From the NCBI RefSeq assembly GCF_000710345.2, contig NZ_KL537414.1, positions 18,964-82,963 of the forward strand: 64,000 nt of DNA. The letters are read 5' to 3'. The position numbers were made by a program, and so were the translations under genes. This document shows positions 52,344 through 63,100 of the stretch, in pieces; the stretch's first letter is position 1, and every line of letters starts with the position of its first letter. This stretch comes from Curtobacterium sp. S6 (lineage in GTDB: Bacteria; Actinomycetota; Actinomycetes; Actinomycetales; Micrococcaceae). Below the pieces are notes generated by a model, which made no database searches, was not told the origin of the DNA, and worked only from the letters and a program-made list of their open reading frames with translations.

Positions 52344-53734
52344 CCATGCCCCTGAACCGAAGCACCGCGGGACAGACCGGCGGCGCCGCCCCGGTCCGCA
52401 TCGTCCACCTCGGGCTGGGTGCCTTCCACCGGGCGCACCAGGCCTGGTACACCCAGCGGGCCGAGACAGATCCCGCGAACCCCGCCTGGGGCATCGCCGC
52501 CTTCACGGGCAGGACGCCTACGGCCGCCGACGAGCTCGCGCCCCAGGACGGCCTGTACACGCTGGTCGAGCGCTCGGCGGACGGCGATTCCTACGAGCTC
52601 ATGACGCCGATCGTCGAGGCCCGCCCCGCGAGCGACCTCCGCCGGCTCGGGGAGCTCCTGGTCCGTGCGGACACCTCGCTGGTGACCCTGACGATCACCG
52701 AGGCCGGGTACCATCTCACCGCGGACCTCGACCTCGACGCCTCTCACGAGGACGTCGCCCACGACCTCGCCCGCCTCCCCGACGCCGGGGAAGGGCGCGA
52801 GGCCCCCGAGCTGCGGACCGCGGCGGCCCGCCTGGTCTACGGGCTCTCCCGGCGGATCGACGCCCTCGGAGAATCAGCCGGGATCGCCGTCGTGTCCTGC
52901 GACAACATGGCCGACAACGCGACCGCCGCCCGCCGCGCCGTCCTCGGGACCGCCCGGGCCGTGGACCCCGACCTCGCCGAACGCCTTGATGCGACGGTGT
53001 CCTGGGTCGGGACCTCGGTCGACCGCATCACCCCGGCGACGACCGACGAACTCCGGGACCTCGTGGCCGGCGAGACGGGGTACGCCGACGCCGCCCCCGT
53101 CGTCGCGGAGCCCTTCCGGTCGTGGATCCTGTCGGGAGAATTCCCGGCCGGGCGCCCGAACTGGGAACGGGCCGGCGCGCAATTCGTCGAGCGAATCGAA
53201 CCCTTCGAGCGCCGCAAACTCTGGTTGCTCAACGGCTCCCACAGCTTGATGGCCTATGCGGGACGGATCGCGGGCCACGAGACCGTCGCCCAGGCGATCG
53301 CCGACCCGCAGATCCTTGAGCGCGTCGAGTCGCTGTGGGACGAGGCGGCCCGGCACCTCACCGAGCCGGGCCTCGACGTCCCGGCATACCGCCGGGCGCT
53401 GTTGGAACGGTTCCGGAACCCGCGCATCGAACACCGCCTGGCCCAGATCGGAACCGACGGGGCCGGGAAACTGCGCGTCAGGGCCCTCCCGATCTACCGG
53501 GCCGAGAGGGCCGCCGGACGCGACGGTTCGGCGGCCGCGCGCGTGATCGCCGCGTGGATCGCCTGGCTCGGAACGCAGGATCCCGAATCCATCCGGGACT
53601 CGGCCGCCGCGGACATCCGCGCCGCACTCGCCGAACGGGAGCCCGTGCGCGCGCTCCTGAACATTCTTCACCCCGACCTCGGCCAGGACGAGCACCTCGT
53701 GTCCATCGTCGTCGCCGACCGGGAAAGGGCCTGA
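52340..53734 (+). CDS. uxuB: Mannonate oxidoreductase (fructuronate reductase)
   Basis: 464 residues, polyol-specific long-chain dehydrogenase family. Reduces D-fructuronate to D-mannonate with NADH. Seen: RIVHLGLGAFHRAHQAWY (N-terminal Rossmann part), TLTITEAGYHL, VVSCDNMADN, RITPATTDE, and the catalytic stretch KLWLLNGSHSLMAY with Lys, Asn and His. The GTG at 52340 overlaps the uxaC stop as GTGA and has AGGAAGG about 10 nt upstream; an ATG six bases on is the alternative. Mannitol dehydrogenase activity is the family alternative, but the operon supports UxuB. Confidence 0.9.
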   Translation: MTMPLNRSTAGQTGGAAPVRIVHLGLGAFHRAHQAWYTQRAETDPANPAWGIAAFTGRTPTAADELAPQDGLYTLVERSADGDSYELMTPIVEARPASDLRRLGELLVRADTSLVTLTITEAGYHLTADLDLDASHEDVAHDLARLPDAGEGREAPELRTAAARLVYGLSRRIDALGESAGIAVVSCDNMADNATAARRAVLGTARAVDPDLAERLDATVSWVGTSVDRITPATTDELRDLVAGETGYADAAPVVAEPFRSWILSGEFPAGRPNWERAGAQFVERIEPFERRKLWLLNGSHSLMAYAGRIAGHETVAQAIADPQILERVESLWDEAARHLTEPGLDVPAYRRALLERFRNPRIEHRLAQIGTDGAGKLRVRALPIYRAERAAGRDGSAAARVIAAWIAWLGTQDPESIRDSAAADIRAALAEREPVRALLNILHPDLGQDEHLVSIVVADRERA

Positions 53735-53737
53735 GCG

Positions 53738-53778
53738 GGCCCCATCGTGGTGGGGCCGCGGGCCGAGGAGCCCGCGGC
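53738..53778 (+). promoter_or_regulatory. Overlapping alternative hairpins before uidA
   Basis: GGCCCCA/TGGGGCC (53738-53744 with 53751-53757) and GCCGCGGGC/GCCCGCGGC (53755-53763 with 53770-53778) share bases 53755-53757, so only one can fully form. They lie in the 63-bp uxuB-uidA gap just before the AAAGGA site. They may tune or stabilise the operon mRNA. Confidence 0.3.
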
Positions 53779-53797
53779 ACCGGAAAGGACTGCACTC

Positions 53798-55615
53798 ATG
53801 TTGCGACCTCAAGAAACATCGACGCGGCAACGCGTTGCGCTGGACGGGCTGTTCGGCTTCGCCGTGGACTGGAATCACGAAGGCTTCGACGCCGGATGGG
53901 CCGCGGGCCCGCCGGACCAGGGGCTGAAGGCGCCCGTGCCGGGTTCGTTCAATGATCTGTTCGCCGATCAACAGATCCGCGAGCACGTCGGATGGGTCTG
54001 GTATTCCCGTCGGGCCCGGGTACCCCGGAGCTACACCTCGGGCCGGACGATCCTGCGGGTCGACTCCGCCACACACCGGGGCGTGGTGTTCGTCAACGGC
54101 ACGGAGGTGGCCCGGCACCAGGGCGGTTACCTGCCCTTCGAAGCCGACGTAACCGAGCTGGTGTCCGCCGGCGAAGAGTTCACGCTGACGATCGCGGTGA
54201 ATAACGAGCTGTCACACCAGACCCTTCCTCCCGGCGAGGTCACCCAGGACGACGACGGCCGGAAGCACCTCGCGTACCGTCACGATTTCTTCAACTACGC
54301 CGGAATTCACCGTTCCGTGTGGCTGTACAACGTCGCGGAGGACCGCCTCGAGGACGTGACCGTGACGACCTCGTTCTCCGGAGGCGACGGCGGCACGGGA
54401 ACCGTCTCCTACGCCGCCCGGTTCAGCATGGCCGATGCGCGCGTGATCGTGCGGGTCATCGATGCCGAGGGGCGGACCGTCGCGTCCGCGGAACCCGCGA
54501 CGGCCGCCGACGCCGTGCTGCGGGGCGAGCTCAGCTGGGAGCAGGTCCACCTGTGGCGGCCCGGCCGAGGCTACCTGTATACCCTTCGGGTCCAGGTGCT
54601 CGACGGCGAGGATATCGTCGACGATTACAACCTACGCTTCGGCGTGCGCACGGTAGAGGTCCGGGGCAAGCAGTTCCTCATCAACGACGAGCCTTTCTAT
54701 TTCACCGGATTCGGCATGCACGAGGACCACGAGACCATCGGCAAGGCACACTCCGACGCCCACATGGTCCAGGACTTCGCGCTGCTGGACTGGGTCAACG
54801 CGAATTCCTTCCGCACCTCGCACTACCCCTACTCCGAAGAGATCATGGATTACGCGGACGAGCGGGGCATCGTGGTCATCGACGAGACGCCGGCGGTCGG
54901 CCTGAACTGGCACATGGGAGCCGGCATCATGGATCAGGGAGGCGGAAACACATTCGACCCCGGCAACATCGACGAGAAGACCCGCGAGGTTCACGCCCGC
55001 GACATCGCCGAACTGATCGATAGGGACAAAAACCATCCGTCGGTCGTGCTGTGGTCCATCGCGAACGAGCCGGATTCCGGGGCCGAGGGCGCCCGCGAGT
55101 ACTTCGAGCCCCTCGAGAAGCTCACCCGGCGATTGGACCCGAGCCGTCCGGTCGGATTCGTCAACGTCATGTTCGCGCCGTGCGGGGTGGACAAGATCTC
55201 CGACCTGTTCGACGTGCTCATGCTCAACAGGTACTACGGGTGGTACGAAAACTCGGGCGACATCGAGGGCGCCCGGAAGGTCCTGCGCGCCGAACTCGAG
55301 GCCTGGGACAAGCAGTACGGCAAGCCGACGCTCATGACCGAATACGGCGCCGATACCGTCGCGGGGCTTCACTCCGTTTACGACGTGCCGTTCACGGAGG
55401 AGTACCAGACAGCGCTACTGGGCATGTACCACGAGGAATTCGACCGCGTGGAGTGCATGGTCGGCGAGCAGGTGTGGAACTTCGCCGACTTCCAGACCAA
55501 AAACGGCTTCGCGCGGGTCGATGGCAATAAGAAGGGCGCCTTCACCCGCGACCGCAAGCCCAAGGCCCTCGCGCACCATCTGCGGGCGAGATGGGCCGCG
55601 AAGCTCGGTCGCTAA
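53798..55615 (+). CDS. uidA: Beta-glucuronidase (GH2)
   Basis: 605 residues, E. coli GUS is 603. Hydrolyses beta-glucuronides. The acid/base is E424 in SIANEPDS and the nucleophile E515 in MTEYGAD; the 91-residue spacing equals that of E. coli E413/E504. Other family stretches: DGLFGFAVDW, GIHRSVWLYN, FYFTGFGMHEDHETIGK, RTSHYPYSEEIMDYADERG and NFADFQTKNGFARVDGNKKG. The latter contains the N-K pair known to recognise the glucuronate carboxylate. There is no signal peptide, so it acts in the cytoplasm on glucuronides taken up by UidB. AAAGGA precedes the ATG. Confidence 0.96.
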   Translation: MLRPQETSTRQRVALDGLFGFAVDWNHEGFDAGWAAGPPDQGLKAPVPGSFNDLFADQQIREHVGWVWYSRRARVPRSYTSGRTILRVDSATHRGVVFVNGTEVARHQGGYLPFEADVTELVSAGEEFTLTIAVNNELSHQTLPPGEVTQDDDGRKHLAYRHDFFNYAGIHRSVWLYNVAEDRLEDVTVTTSFSGGDGGTGTVSYAARFSMADARVIVRVIDAEGRTVASAEPATAADAVLRGELSWEQVHLWRPGRGYLYTLRVQVLDGEDIVDDYNLRFGVRTVEVRGKQFLINDEPFYFTGFGMHEDHETIGKAHSDAHMVQDFALLDWVNANSFRTSHYPYSEEIMDYADERGIVVIDETPAVGLNWHMGAGIMDQGGGNTFDPGNIDEKTREVHARDIAELIDRDKNHPSVVLWSIANEPDSGAEGAREYFEPLEKLTRRLDPSRPVGFVNVMFAPCGVDKISDLFDVLMLNRYYGWYENSGDIEGARKVLRAELEAWDKQYGKPTLMTEYGADTVAGLHSVYDVPFTEEYQTALLGMYHEEFDRVECMVGEQVWNFADFQTKNGFARVDGNKKGAFTRDRKPKALAHHLRARWAAKLGR

Positions 55616-55765
55616 ACCCCGCCGGGGTCGGGCCATCGACTCAGCACGATGCCGTCCGTGCCCTCCTCGACGCCGAGGCGGGCTGGGCGGGCGGCGTCGT
55701 GGTCACCCCCTCTCGTCCGGATCGTCACGGCCTCCTCGGGGGCCATTCAGGCAAAGGAGCCTGTC

Positions 55766-57376
55766 ATGTCAGAATTAGCCACTTCGTCGATACCTCACGT
55801 GGCCCAGGAACAGCTGCCCCGGCGGCGAATCATCGGATACGGATTCGGCGATGCCGGGTGCAATATCGCCTTCCAGATGACCAGCCTGTTCCTGCTGATC
55901 TTCTATACCAACGTCGTCGGCATCTCCACCGCGCACGCCGGGCTGGTCTTCCTGTTCGTCAAATTCTGGGACGCCTTCGCCGACCTGTTCGCCGGCCGCA
56001 TGGTCGACCGCACGATGACCCGCTGGGGCAAATTCCGTCCCTTCCTGCTCTGGTATTCGGTGCCGTTACTGCTGTCGAACCTGCTGTGCTTCTGGATCCC
56101 GGTCTCCGACTACGGGTGGAAGATCGTCTGGGCCGTCACGAGCTACGCCCTGATGGGCCTGCTGTATTCCCTGGTCAACATTCCGTACGGATCGCTGGCC
56201 GGTGCGATGAGTCAGAACCCCGTGGACCGTTCTCGGCTCGCGGCCGCGCGCATGGTCGGCTCCGGAGCGACGATCCTGTTGCTGGCCGTATTTCTCTCGC
56301 CGCGCATCAAGCAGGCCGGAGACCTCTCCACGACTTTCCTGGTGACCGCGGTCGTCTTCACCGTGGTCGGTGCGGGCCTGTTCGCGACGACGTTCCTGAC
56401 CTCGAAAGAGATCGTCTACCGCGAGGTCGAGCGCGTTTCGCTACGGGAAACCGTCAGCACCATGAAGCGCAACGGCCCGCTGCTGCGGCTGTGCCTATCC
56501 TCGGTGCTGTACCTGACCGGCCAGTCGGCGGTCGGGGCCATGACCATTTACATCGCCACGGACGTGCTCTCCGAATACTCCACCGGCGGGTGGGTCGCGG
56601 CGATCGGCACGGTCCTGACGACGGGCGCGGTGCTGTACGTGGGTCCCTTCGGTCCGGCCGTGACCCGCGCGTTCGGCAAGAAGTGGGGATTCGTCTACTC
56701 GTGCGCCTTCGCTTTCCTCGGCGGGCTGATCTTCATCCTGGGTGCCGCCGTGATGCACCATTTGTGGATCAGCCTGCTCGGAATGCTCATGGTCGGCATC
56801 GGCATGGCCGTTCTGAACACCATGACCTGGGCCCTGGAAGCGGACACCGTGGAATACGGGGAGTACAAGACCGGAATTCGCACGGAAGGCGCGACCTACG
56901 CGGCCTTCTCCTTCACCCGCAAGGTCGGTCAGGCGCTGGGTGGGGCTATCGCCTCGTGGTCCCTCGGAATCGTGGGGTATGCCGAAGGCGCGTCCTCGCA
57001 GGTCGATCAGGTGCGCAGCGGAATGAGCATCGCCTACGGGATCGTTCCCGGCGTGATCTTTCTGCTCGCGATGCTCGTGATGCTGGGGTACCCGCTGACC
57101 GAGCAGAAATTCCGGGAGATCATGAAGTCCATCGAGGCCAACCGCCGCCTGCGTCACGAGGACCTGCACACCGGGGCCGTGCCCACGGCGGTCGCGACCG
57201 GCGCCGAGCGGCAGGGCCCGAGCGCGAGCGAATCCCACCCGACGACGAACGCCACCCCGGCGGTCCCCGGCGACGACCAGGCCCGGATCCGCATCATTTC
57301 CGAGGAATCCGACCCGCCGGCTCCGGAGGCCGACGGCCCGTCATCCGCGGGCGGCCCCCACGACTCGCGGAACTAA
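55766..57376 (+). CDS. uidB: Glucuronide:cation symporter, GPH family
   Basis: 536 residues. Twelve membrane segments of the glycoside-pentoside-hexuronide family: [46 protein letters not shown] and [20 protein letters not shown] are diagnostic. A hydrophilic tail of about 75 residues (from about 465, Thr/Pro/Glu-rich) is longer than in E. coli UidB. AAAGGAG stands 7 nt before the ATG. The 150-bp gap to uidA holds a small ACCCC/GGGGT hairpin and no gene. Confidence 0.92.
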   Translation: MSELATSSIPHVAQEQLPRRRIIGYGFGDAGCNIAFQMTSLFLLIFYTNVVGISTAHAGLVFLFVKFWDAFADLFAGRMVDRTMTRWGKFRPFLLWYSVPLLLSNLLCFWIPVSDYGWKIVWAVTSYALMGLLYSLVNIPYGSLAGAMSQNPVDRSRLAAARMVGSGATILLLAVFLSPRIKQAGDLSTTFLVTAVVFTVVGAGLFATTFLTSKEIVYREVERVSLRETVSTMKRNGPLLRLCLSSVLYLTGQSAVGAMTIYIATDVLSEYSTGGWVAAIGTVLTTGAVLYVGPFGPAVTRAFGKKWGFVYSCAFAFLGGLIFILGAAVMHHLWISLLGMLMVGIGMAVLNTMTWALEADTVEYGEYKTGIRTEGATYAAFSFTRKVGQALGGAIASWSLGIVGYAEGASSQVDQVRSGMSIAYGIVPGVIFLLAMLVMLGYPLTEQKFREIMKSIEANRRLRHEDLHTGAVPTAVATGAERQGPSASESHPTTNATPAVPGDDQARIRIISEESDPPAPEADGPSSAGGPHDSRN

Positions 57377-57416
57377 CACCCTTAACCTTGAACTCGATCC
57401 TTTGAAAGGAAATCTC

Positions 57417-58646
57417 ATGCGCATTGCATCGGCAGAGGTCTTCGTGACCAGCCCCTCCAGGAATTTCGTGACCCTCAAGATCACGACCGACGACGGGATC
57501 ACCGGCATCGGCGACGCGACGCTGAACGGTCGCGAACTGGCCGTGGCCTCCTATCTCACCGAGCACGTGTGCGCCCTGCTGGTCGGCAAGGATCCGAGCG
57601 CGATCGAAGACACCTGGCAGTACCTCTACCGCGCCTCGTACTGGCGCCGCGGGCCGGTCACCATGGCGGCAATCGCGGCCGTCGACATGGCCCTGTGGGA
57701 TATCAAGGGAAAGGTCGCCGGGTTGCCGGTCTACCAGTTGCTCGGCGGAGCCTCCCGTCGCGGATGCCGCGCCTACGGCCACGCCTCGGGGACCGACCTG
57801 CCGCAGCTGTTCGACTCGATCCGCGAGGAGCTGGAGCTCGGATACAAGTCCATCCGCGTCCAGACGTCCGTTCCGGGCATCGATAAGCTCTACGGCGTCG
57901 CCGCGCAGGCTCAGTCGACGGGGGAGAGGTACGATTTCGAGCCCGCCAACCGGGGCGCTCTGCCCGTGGAAGAGGACTGGGACACCCGCGCGTATCTCCG
58001 CCACGTGCCGTCCGTGTTCGAGGCGGTCCGCAACGAGTTCGGGCCCGAGTTGCCCTTGCTCCACGACGGTCACCATCGCATGACCCCTCGCGAGGCGGCG
58101 CAACTCGGCAAGTCCCTGGAACCCTACGACCTGTACTGGCTCGAGGACTGCACCCCCGCCGAGAATCAGGAGGCGTTGCGCCTGGTCCGTCAGCACACGA
58201 CGACGCCACTGGCCATCGGCGAGGTGTTCAACTCGGTCTACGACATCAAGGACCTCATCCAGGAACAGCTCATCGACTACGTGCGGTGCGCCTCGACGCA
58301 TTTCGGCGGCATCACGCAGCTGCGCAAGGTCATGAACTTCGCCGAGATGTACCAGGTCAGGTCCGGCTTTCACGGCCCGACCGACGTCTCCCCGGTCGGC
58401 TTCGCCGCGCAGCTGCACGTGGGCCTGTCGATCCACAACTTCGGCCTGCAGGAATACATGCCGCACTCGGCGCTCACCCGGGAGGTCTTCCACGAGGGCC
58501 TCACCTTTGAGGACGGCTATCTGCACCCCGGGGACAAGCCCGGTCTCGGGGTCGACTTCGACGAAGAAGCCGCCGCGCGTTTCCCCTACGAGCAGGCCTA
58601 CCTGCCCTATAACCGCCTCGCCGACGGCACGGTGCACAATTGGTGA
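57417..58646 (+). CDS. manD: D-mannonate dehydratase, enolase superfamily (ManD)
   Basis: 409 residues. Dehydrates D-mannonate to 2-keto-3-deoxy-D-gluconate. Family segments: [47 protein letters not shown], metal ligand and base region [39 protein letters not shown], and [17 protein letters not shown] with the catalytic His. The end [10 protein letters not shown] is typical of the RspA/ManD group. It replaces the unrelated UxuA enzyme found in E. coli. GAAAGGA precedes the ATG. Some members have low activity, so the high-activity role is inferred from the operon. Confidence 0.92.
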   Translation: MRIASAEVFVTSPSRNFVTLKITTDDGITGIGDATLNGRELAVASYLTEHVCALLVGKDPSAIEDTWQYLYRASYWRRGPVTMAAIAAVDMALWDIKGKVAGLPVYQLLGGASRRGCRAYGHASGTDLPQLFDSIREELELGYKSIRVQTSVPGIDKLYGVAAQAQSTGERYDFEPANRGALPVEEDWDTRAYLRHVPSVFEAVRNEFGPELPLLHDGHHRMTPREAAQLGKSLEPYDLYWLEDCTPAENQEALRLVRQHTTTPLAIGEVFNSVYDIKDLIQEQLIDYVRCASTHFGGITQLRKVMNFAEMYQVRSGFHGPTDVSPVGFAAQLHVGLSIHNFGLQEYMPHSALTREVFHEGLTFEDGYLHPGDKPGLGVDFDEEAAARFPYEQAYLPYNRLADGTVHNW

Positions 58647-59161
58647 GCGACGCGGCCCCACTCGTCGTGGTCATGGGGGTGTCCGGGACGGGGAAAACGA
58701 CCATCGGCTCCCTGCTCGCCACGCGTCTCGGCGCCGAATTCGTTGACGCCGACTCCCTCCACCCCACGGCAAATATCGAGAAGATGGCCGGCGGCCATCC
58801 CCTCACCGACGCGGACCGGTGGCCGTGGCTGAGCATCGTCGGCCGTCGCCTCGGGGAAGCCGACGCGGGAGGGGGACGCATGGTGATGGCCTGTTCGGCG
58901 CTCAGGCGGGTGTACCGGGACGCGATCCTCGCCGAGGCGCCGAGGACATTCTTTGTGCACCTTGCCGGAACCGAAGAGACCCTCTCCCGCAGGCTCGAAG
59001 GGCGCAGCGACCATTTCATGCCCCCAGCACTCCTACGGTCACAGCTCGAAACCCTCGAACACCTGGAGGGCGATGAGCCGGGCGCGACCGTCGACGTGTC
59101 CGGGACGGTGGACCACATCCTGGACGAATGTGTTGAGGCCATAGGCCAATGGGGCCGCTGA
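58643..59161 (+). CDS. gntK: Gluconokinase, shikimate-kinase-like type
   Basis: 172 residues. Phosphorylates gluconate to 6-phosphogluconate with ATP. Seen: P-loop [45 protein letters not shown] (split across substrate-binding residues), [11 protein letters not shown] and [21 protein letters not shown]. The GTG start overlaps the manD stop as GTGA, so it is the last gene of the operon. No gluconate permease adjoins it. The family does not normally act on 2-keto-3-deoxygluconate. Confidence 0.92.
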   Translation: MSDAAPLVVVMGVSGTGKTTIGSLLATRLGAEFVDADSLHPTANIEKMAGGHPLTDADRWPWLSIVGRRLGEADAGGGRMVMACSALRRVYRDAILAEAPRTFFVHLAGTEETLSRRLEGRSDHFMPPALLRSQLETLEHLEGDEPGATVDVSGTVDHILDECVEAIGQWGR

Positions 59162-59165
59162 CTGG

Positions 59166-59171
59166 TAGAGA
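59166..59171 (+). promoter_or_regulatory. Candidate -10 box of the BASS-family gene
   Basis: TAGAGA followed by TATGCC and the ATG at 59178, a 6-nt gap; predicts a leaderless transcript separate from the upstream operon. Confidence 0.35.
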
Positions 59172-59177
59172 TATGCC

Positions 59178-60152
59178 ATGAGCTCGCCCCAGAAAAGCAC
59201 CGAAACCCGGAAGACCCGCGACCCCGAGGAGCGTAGCGCGTTCTACGCCGTGACGATCTTTCCCCTACTGATCCTCGCCGCCGGGGTGCTCGGGTTCGTC
59301 CTTCCGGGCGCGTTTTCCGGGCTGAGCGGATGGGTCAACCCCTTGTTGGGGTTCATCATGTTCGGGATGGGGCTGACCCTGACCTGGCCCGATTTCGGCA
59401 TGGTCGCCCGCCGTCCGATCCCCGTGGTGATCGGCGTCATCGCGCAGTTCGTCATCATGCCGTTGTTGGGCTTCCTGATCTCCTGGGCCTTGCACTTGCC
59501 GAGCGAACTCGCCGTCGGCGTGATCCTGGTCGGTTGTTGCCCGGGAGGCACGGCCTCCAACGTGGTGTCGTACCTGGCCAAGGGCGACGTCGCCCTGTCC
59601 GTCGCGATGACCACGATCTCGACGTTGATCGCCCCGTTCGTGACCCCCGTCCTGGCCGTGTTCCTCGCGGGGGAGCGGATGTCCGTCAGCGGCGGAGCCA
59701 TGATGATGTCCATCCTCCAGGTGGTCCTGGCTCCCGTGCTGATCGGTCTGCTGGTGCGGTGGCTCCTGCCGCGCATCGTGACCGGCGTGACCCCGGTTCT
59801 GCCGTGGGCCTCGGTGATCGCGATCTCCGTGATCGTGGCGATCGTGGTCTCCGGCTCCGCCGCGGCCATCGTCTCGGCCGGGCTGTTGGTCCTCGTCGCG
59901 GTCATCCTCCACAACGGGCTGGGATACGCGCTCGGCTACGGTGCGGCCGCGCTGTTCCGCCTCGCGCCGTCGGCCCGGCGCACCACGGCGATCGAGGTCG
60001 GAATGCAGAATTCGGGCCTGGCCACCTCGTTGGCGCACACCTACTTCACCCCGGAGGCGGCGCTACCCGGCGCGGTCTTCTCCGTGTGGCACAACGTCTC
60101 CGGGGCGTTGCTGGCCGCCTTCCTGCGGCGGCGCTCGGTGTCCGGCCGGTAG
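59178..60152 (+). CDS. Bile acid:sodium symporter (BASS) family transporter
   Basis: 324 residues with about ten membrane segments. Seen: NPLLGFIMFGMGLTLTWPDF near helix 2, the sodium-site motif GCCPGGTASNVVSYLA, and EVGMQNSGLATSLA in the second half. Bacterial and plastid members carry bile acids, pyruvate, pantothenate or other organic anions with Na+. Its place behind the hexuronate operon hints at an organic acid substrate, but a separate promoter-like box and 16-bp gap leave that open. Confidence 0.85.
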   Translation: MSSPQKSTETRKTRDPEERSAFYAVTIFPLLILAAGVLGFVLPGAFSGLSGWVNPLLGFIMFGMGLTLTWPDFGMVARRPIPVVIGVIAQFVIMPLLGFLISWALHLPSELAVGVILVGCCPGGTASNVVSYLAKGDVALSVAMTTISTLIAPFVTPVLAVFLAGERMSVSGGAMMMSILQVVLAPVLIGLLVRWLLPRIVTGVTPVLPWASVIAISVIVAIVVSGSAAAIVSAGLLVLVAVILHNGLGYALGYGAAALFRLAPSARRTTAIEVGMQNSGLATSLAHTYFTPEAALPGAVFSVWHNVSGALLAAFLRRRSVSGR

Positions 60153-60167
60153 ACGCCGGACACCGAG
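60134..60167. terminator. Bidirectional terminator between BASS gene and HAD-GH65 gene
   Basis: A 13-bp stem (60134-60146 with 60155-60167) whose 8-nt loop contains the BASS stop codon TAG. The HAD-GH65 gene converges and ends at 60179. Confidence 0.75.
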
Positions 60168-60178
60168 GCGCCCCCCGG

Positions 60179-63100
60179 TCAGCGAGTGCGGGTGCGGAGG
60201 TCTTCCAGCAACTCTTCGCAGGAGTCGCCGCCGTGCAACACGGTCTCCGAGTCACCGATCCTCACCCGGACCTCGCTGGCGCGTTCGGAGCGGGCCGCGA
60301 CCCTGATGCGCGTGGAGTCGATGAAAACGTCCAGCAGCTGACCGTGGTACTGAATCTCGAAGCCGACCGATCGCAACTCCTCGGGCATGGAAGGCTCCAG
60401 CTGGATGCAGTCGGTGAGAATCTGCACGCCGGCGTAAGCGCGCTGGAGCACGTCCAAGGTTCCGCACATCGCGCCGAGGTGGATGCCTTCCTGGGTCGTG
60501 CCGCCCTGGGTGTCGTCCAGGTCCGCCATGAGGGCGTCCTGGTACACGCTCCAGGAGTGGCGGGGATCCACCCGGGCCATGATCGAGGCGGTGACCACGC
60601 GCGAAAGCGTCGAACCGTTCGAGGTGCGCGGCAGGTAGAACGCGATGGTCTCCTCGATCTTGGCCAGCGAGACGTCGTAGCCGAGCTGGGCCAATTCTTC
60701 CTGGAATCCGTGCTGGCCGAACAGGTAGACCAGCATGAGCGTATCCGCCTGCTTGGAGAGCTTGTAGTTGTTCGTCGCGTCGCCCTCGGACTCCAAGATC
60801 AGGTCCATGCGCCCGATATTGCCGTACTTGCGGCGGTAGTGGTCCCAGTCGATTTCCTTGAGGTCGTCGTAACCCTCGAACTGGCTGATCGTTCCGTCCC
60901 GGTTGAACGGCACCGCGAGCCGAGAGGCCATGTGCTTCCACGAGGCCAGCTCGGTTTCCGTGACGTTATTGGCCGAGGTGACCTGGAGGGCCAGGTGCTC
61001 TGGAAGCACGTCGAAAATCTCCGCGGTGTGGCGGAACAGCCACGCGGCCAGGACATTCGTGTACGCGTTGTCCTTGAGGCCGCCCCCGTCGACCGAGCCG
61101 GGGTAGCCGTCGTGGTACTCGTCCGGCCCCATGGCGCCTTCGATGTGGTATCGCTCGTCCTGTTCGTCGTAGCTGACCAAGGACGAGAAGAAGCGGGAAA
61201 TCTCGATCATGAGCTCCGCGCCCTGGTGCGCAAGCCATGCGGTGTCCTCGGTGGCCGTGTAGTACTGCCACGCGTTGAACCCGATCGCCAACCCCACGTG
61301 GAATTGCCGCCAGGAATTATCGGGCATCCACCGATCCGAGTGCGGGTTGTAGAGCTCCACGGGGGTTTCTTCCCGGCCGTCGGAGCCGGATTGCCACGGG
61401 AACATCGCGCCCTGCGCGCCGAACTCGGCGGCCTTGTGCCGCGCCGCGGGCAGGCGGGCCCAGCGGTACTGCAGCAACGAACGGGTCACGGAGGGCAACC
61501 GCAGGGTGATGATGGGCAGGATGAAGATCTCGTCCCAGAAAATGTGACCGCGGTAGCCTTCGCCGTGCAGGCCGCGAGCCGTGACCCCGGCGTCGTTGAG
61601 TTCCATGTTGGGGCTCAGGGTCTGGACGATGTGGAAGATGTGCAACCTTAAGGCCAGCATCGTGTCCACGTCGGTGTCGATATCCACGGCGAACCGGTCC
61701 CACAGGCGAGACCAGGCCTTCTCGTGGGCGATGTAGAGTCCCTCGAAGCCGCCCTCGGAACGGTTCAGGGCCTCGACCGCGCCGAGGATGGACGAGGCGA
61801 TGGCCGCGTCGCGCGAGGTGACCAGGGCCGTGGTGGTGTCGAAGACGATGGGCTGGTCGGCCTCCCCGTCCACGCGGTAGCGGCGCATCTCGATGCCGCC
61901 CGGGCGGACCTCGCGCTCGAGGCGAGTGGTCACGGCCGAGCGGACGTTGGTCCGCTGGGCGACGGAAATCTGATGGTCCGACTGGTTGGTCCGCACCACG
62001 TTGACCAGGGTGTCGTCGGGGAGGGTCGTGGACCCCTCGACCACCAGGTGGTGGCGGGCGAGCTCCGAGTACTCGGCGACGTTGTTATTGGTGACGTTCG
62101 GGTCGATCCCGCTGCGGACGTGGATTCGTCCGGTCCAGCCCAGCGGGGTGATCGAGGCTTCCATGGCCGCCAGGTGGCGATTGGCCATCGAGACGAGGCG
62201 TCGCTGGGTCACCTTGACCCGACGCGGCTCGCCTTCGGGGGCCGGGGCATCCGACTCGGGAACCTCTTCCAACGTGCAGATCCTGGTCAGGATCCCGTGC
62301 CGGAGATCGAGCTCGGTGACCTCGTCGATCGGTTTCATGCCGCCTTCGGACCACCAGTCGCCTCCCCGCAGCCGCACGTCGAAGAACTGGAAATTGGGCA
62401 GGTTGACCATCGACTCGTGCTCGAGGTCCCGACCGTTGATGTGCGAGACCACGCGGTTGAACAGGCCGGCGACGTAGGTGCCCGGGTAGTGGATGCCGTC
62501 GTCGCTGCGCTCGGGGCGATACCCTCGCACGCCCATATAGCCGTTGGCCAAGGTCAGCAGGGCCTCGCGATGCCGCTCCTGTTGCGGGTCGAAGCCGTGG
62601 TAGACGAGCTTCCAGGAGTCGTCGCGCTGGGCGCCGAGGTCGAGTTCACCGACGTCGTTGTGCACGACGTCGGCCCCGGCGTTCTCCAGATCCTCGCGCT
62701 CGCCGTGCCGATTGATGCCGACGACCAGGCCAAAGCCCCCGGCCCGCGCGGCCTCAACCCCGGAGACGGCGTCTTCGATGACCGCGGCCTCGGACGGATC
62801 GACCCCGAGCTGCTCGGCGGCCGCGAGAAACATGTCCGGGGCGGGCTTGCCGGGAACCCCGTGCTCCAGGGCGTAGGTGCCGTCGATGATGAGATCGAAG
62901 AGCTCTTCCAGGCCGGCCGCCTCGAGCACCGGCCGGGAATTGCGGGACGCCGTGACCAGCGCGGTCGGGATGCCGCTGCGGTGGAGGCGGCAGACCAGGT
63001 CCACGGTCCCGCGAAACACGGTCACGCCGTGCGTGTCGAGCTCCGCGGTGAAGAAATCGTTCTTGAGGCGCGCTTGTCCCTGTACGGTCCAGGCGCCCGC

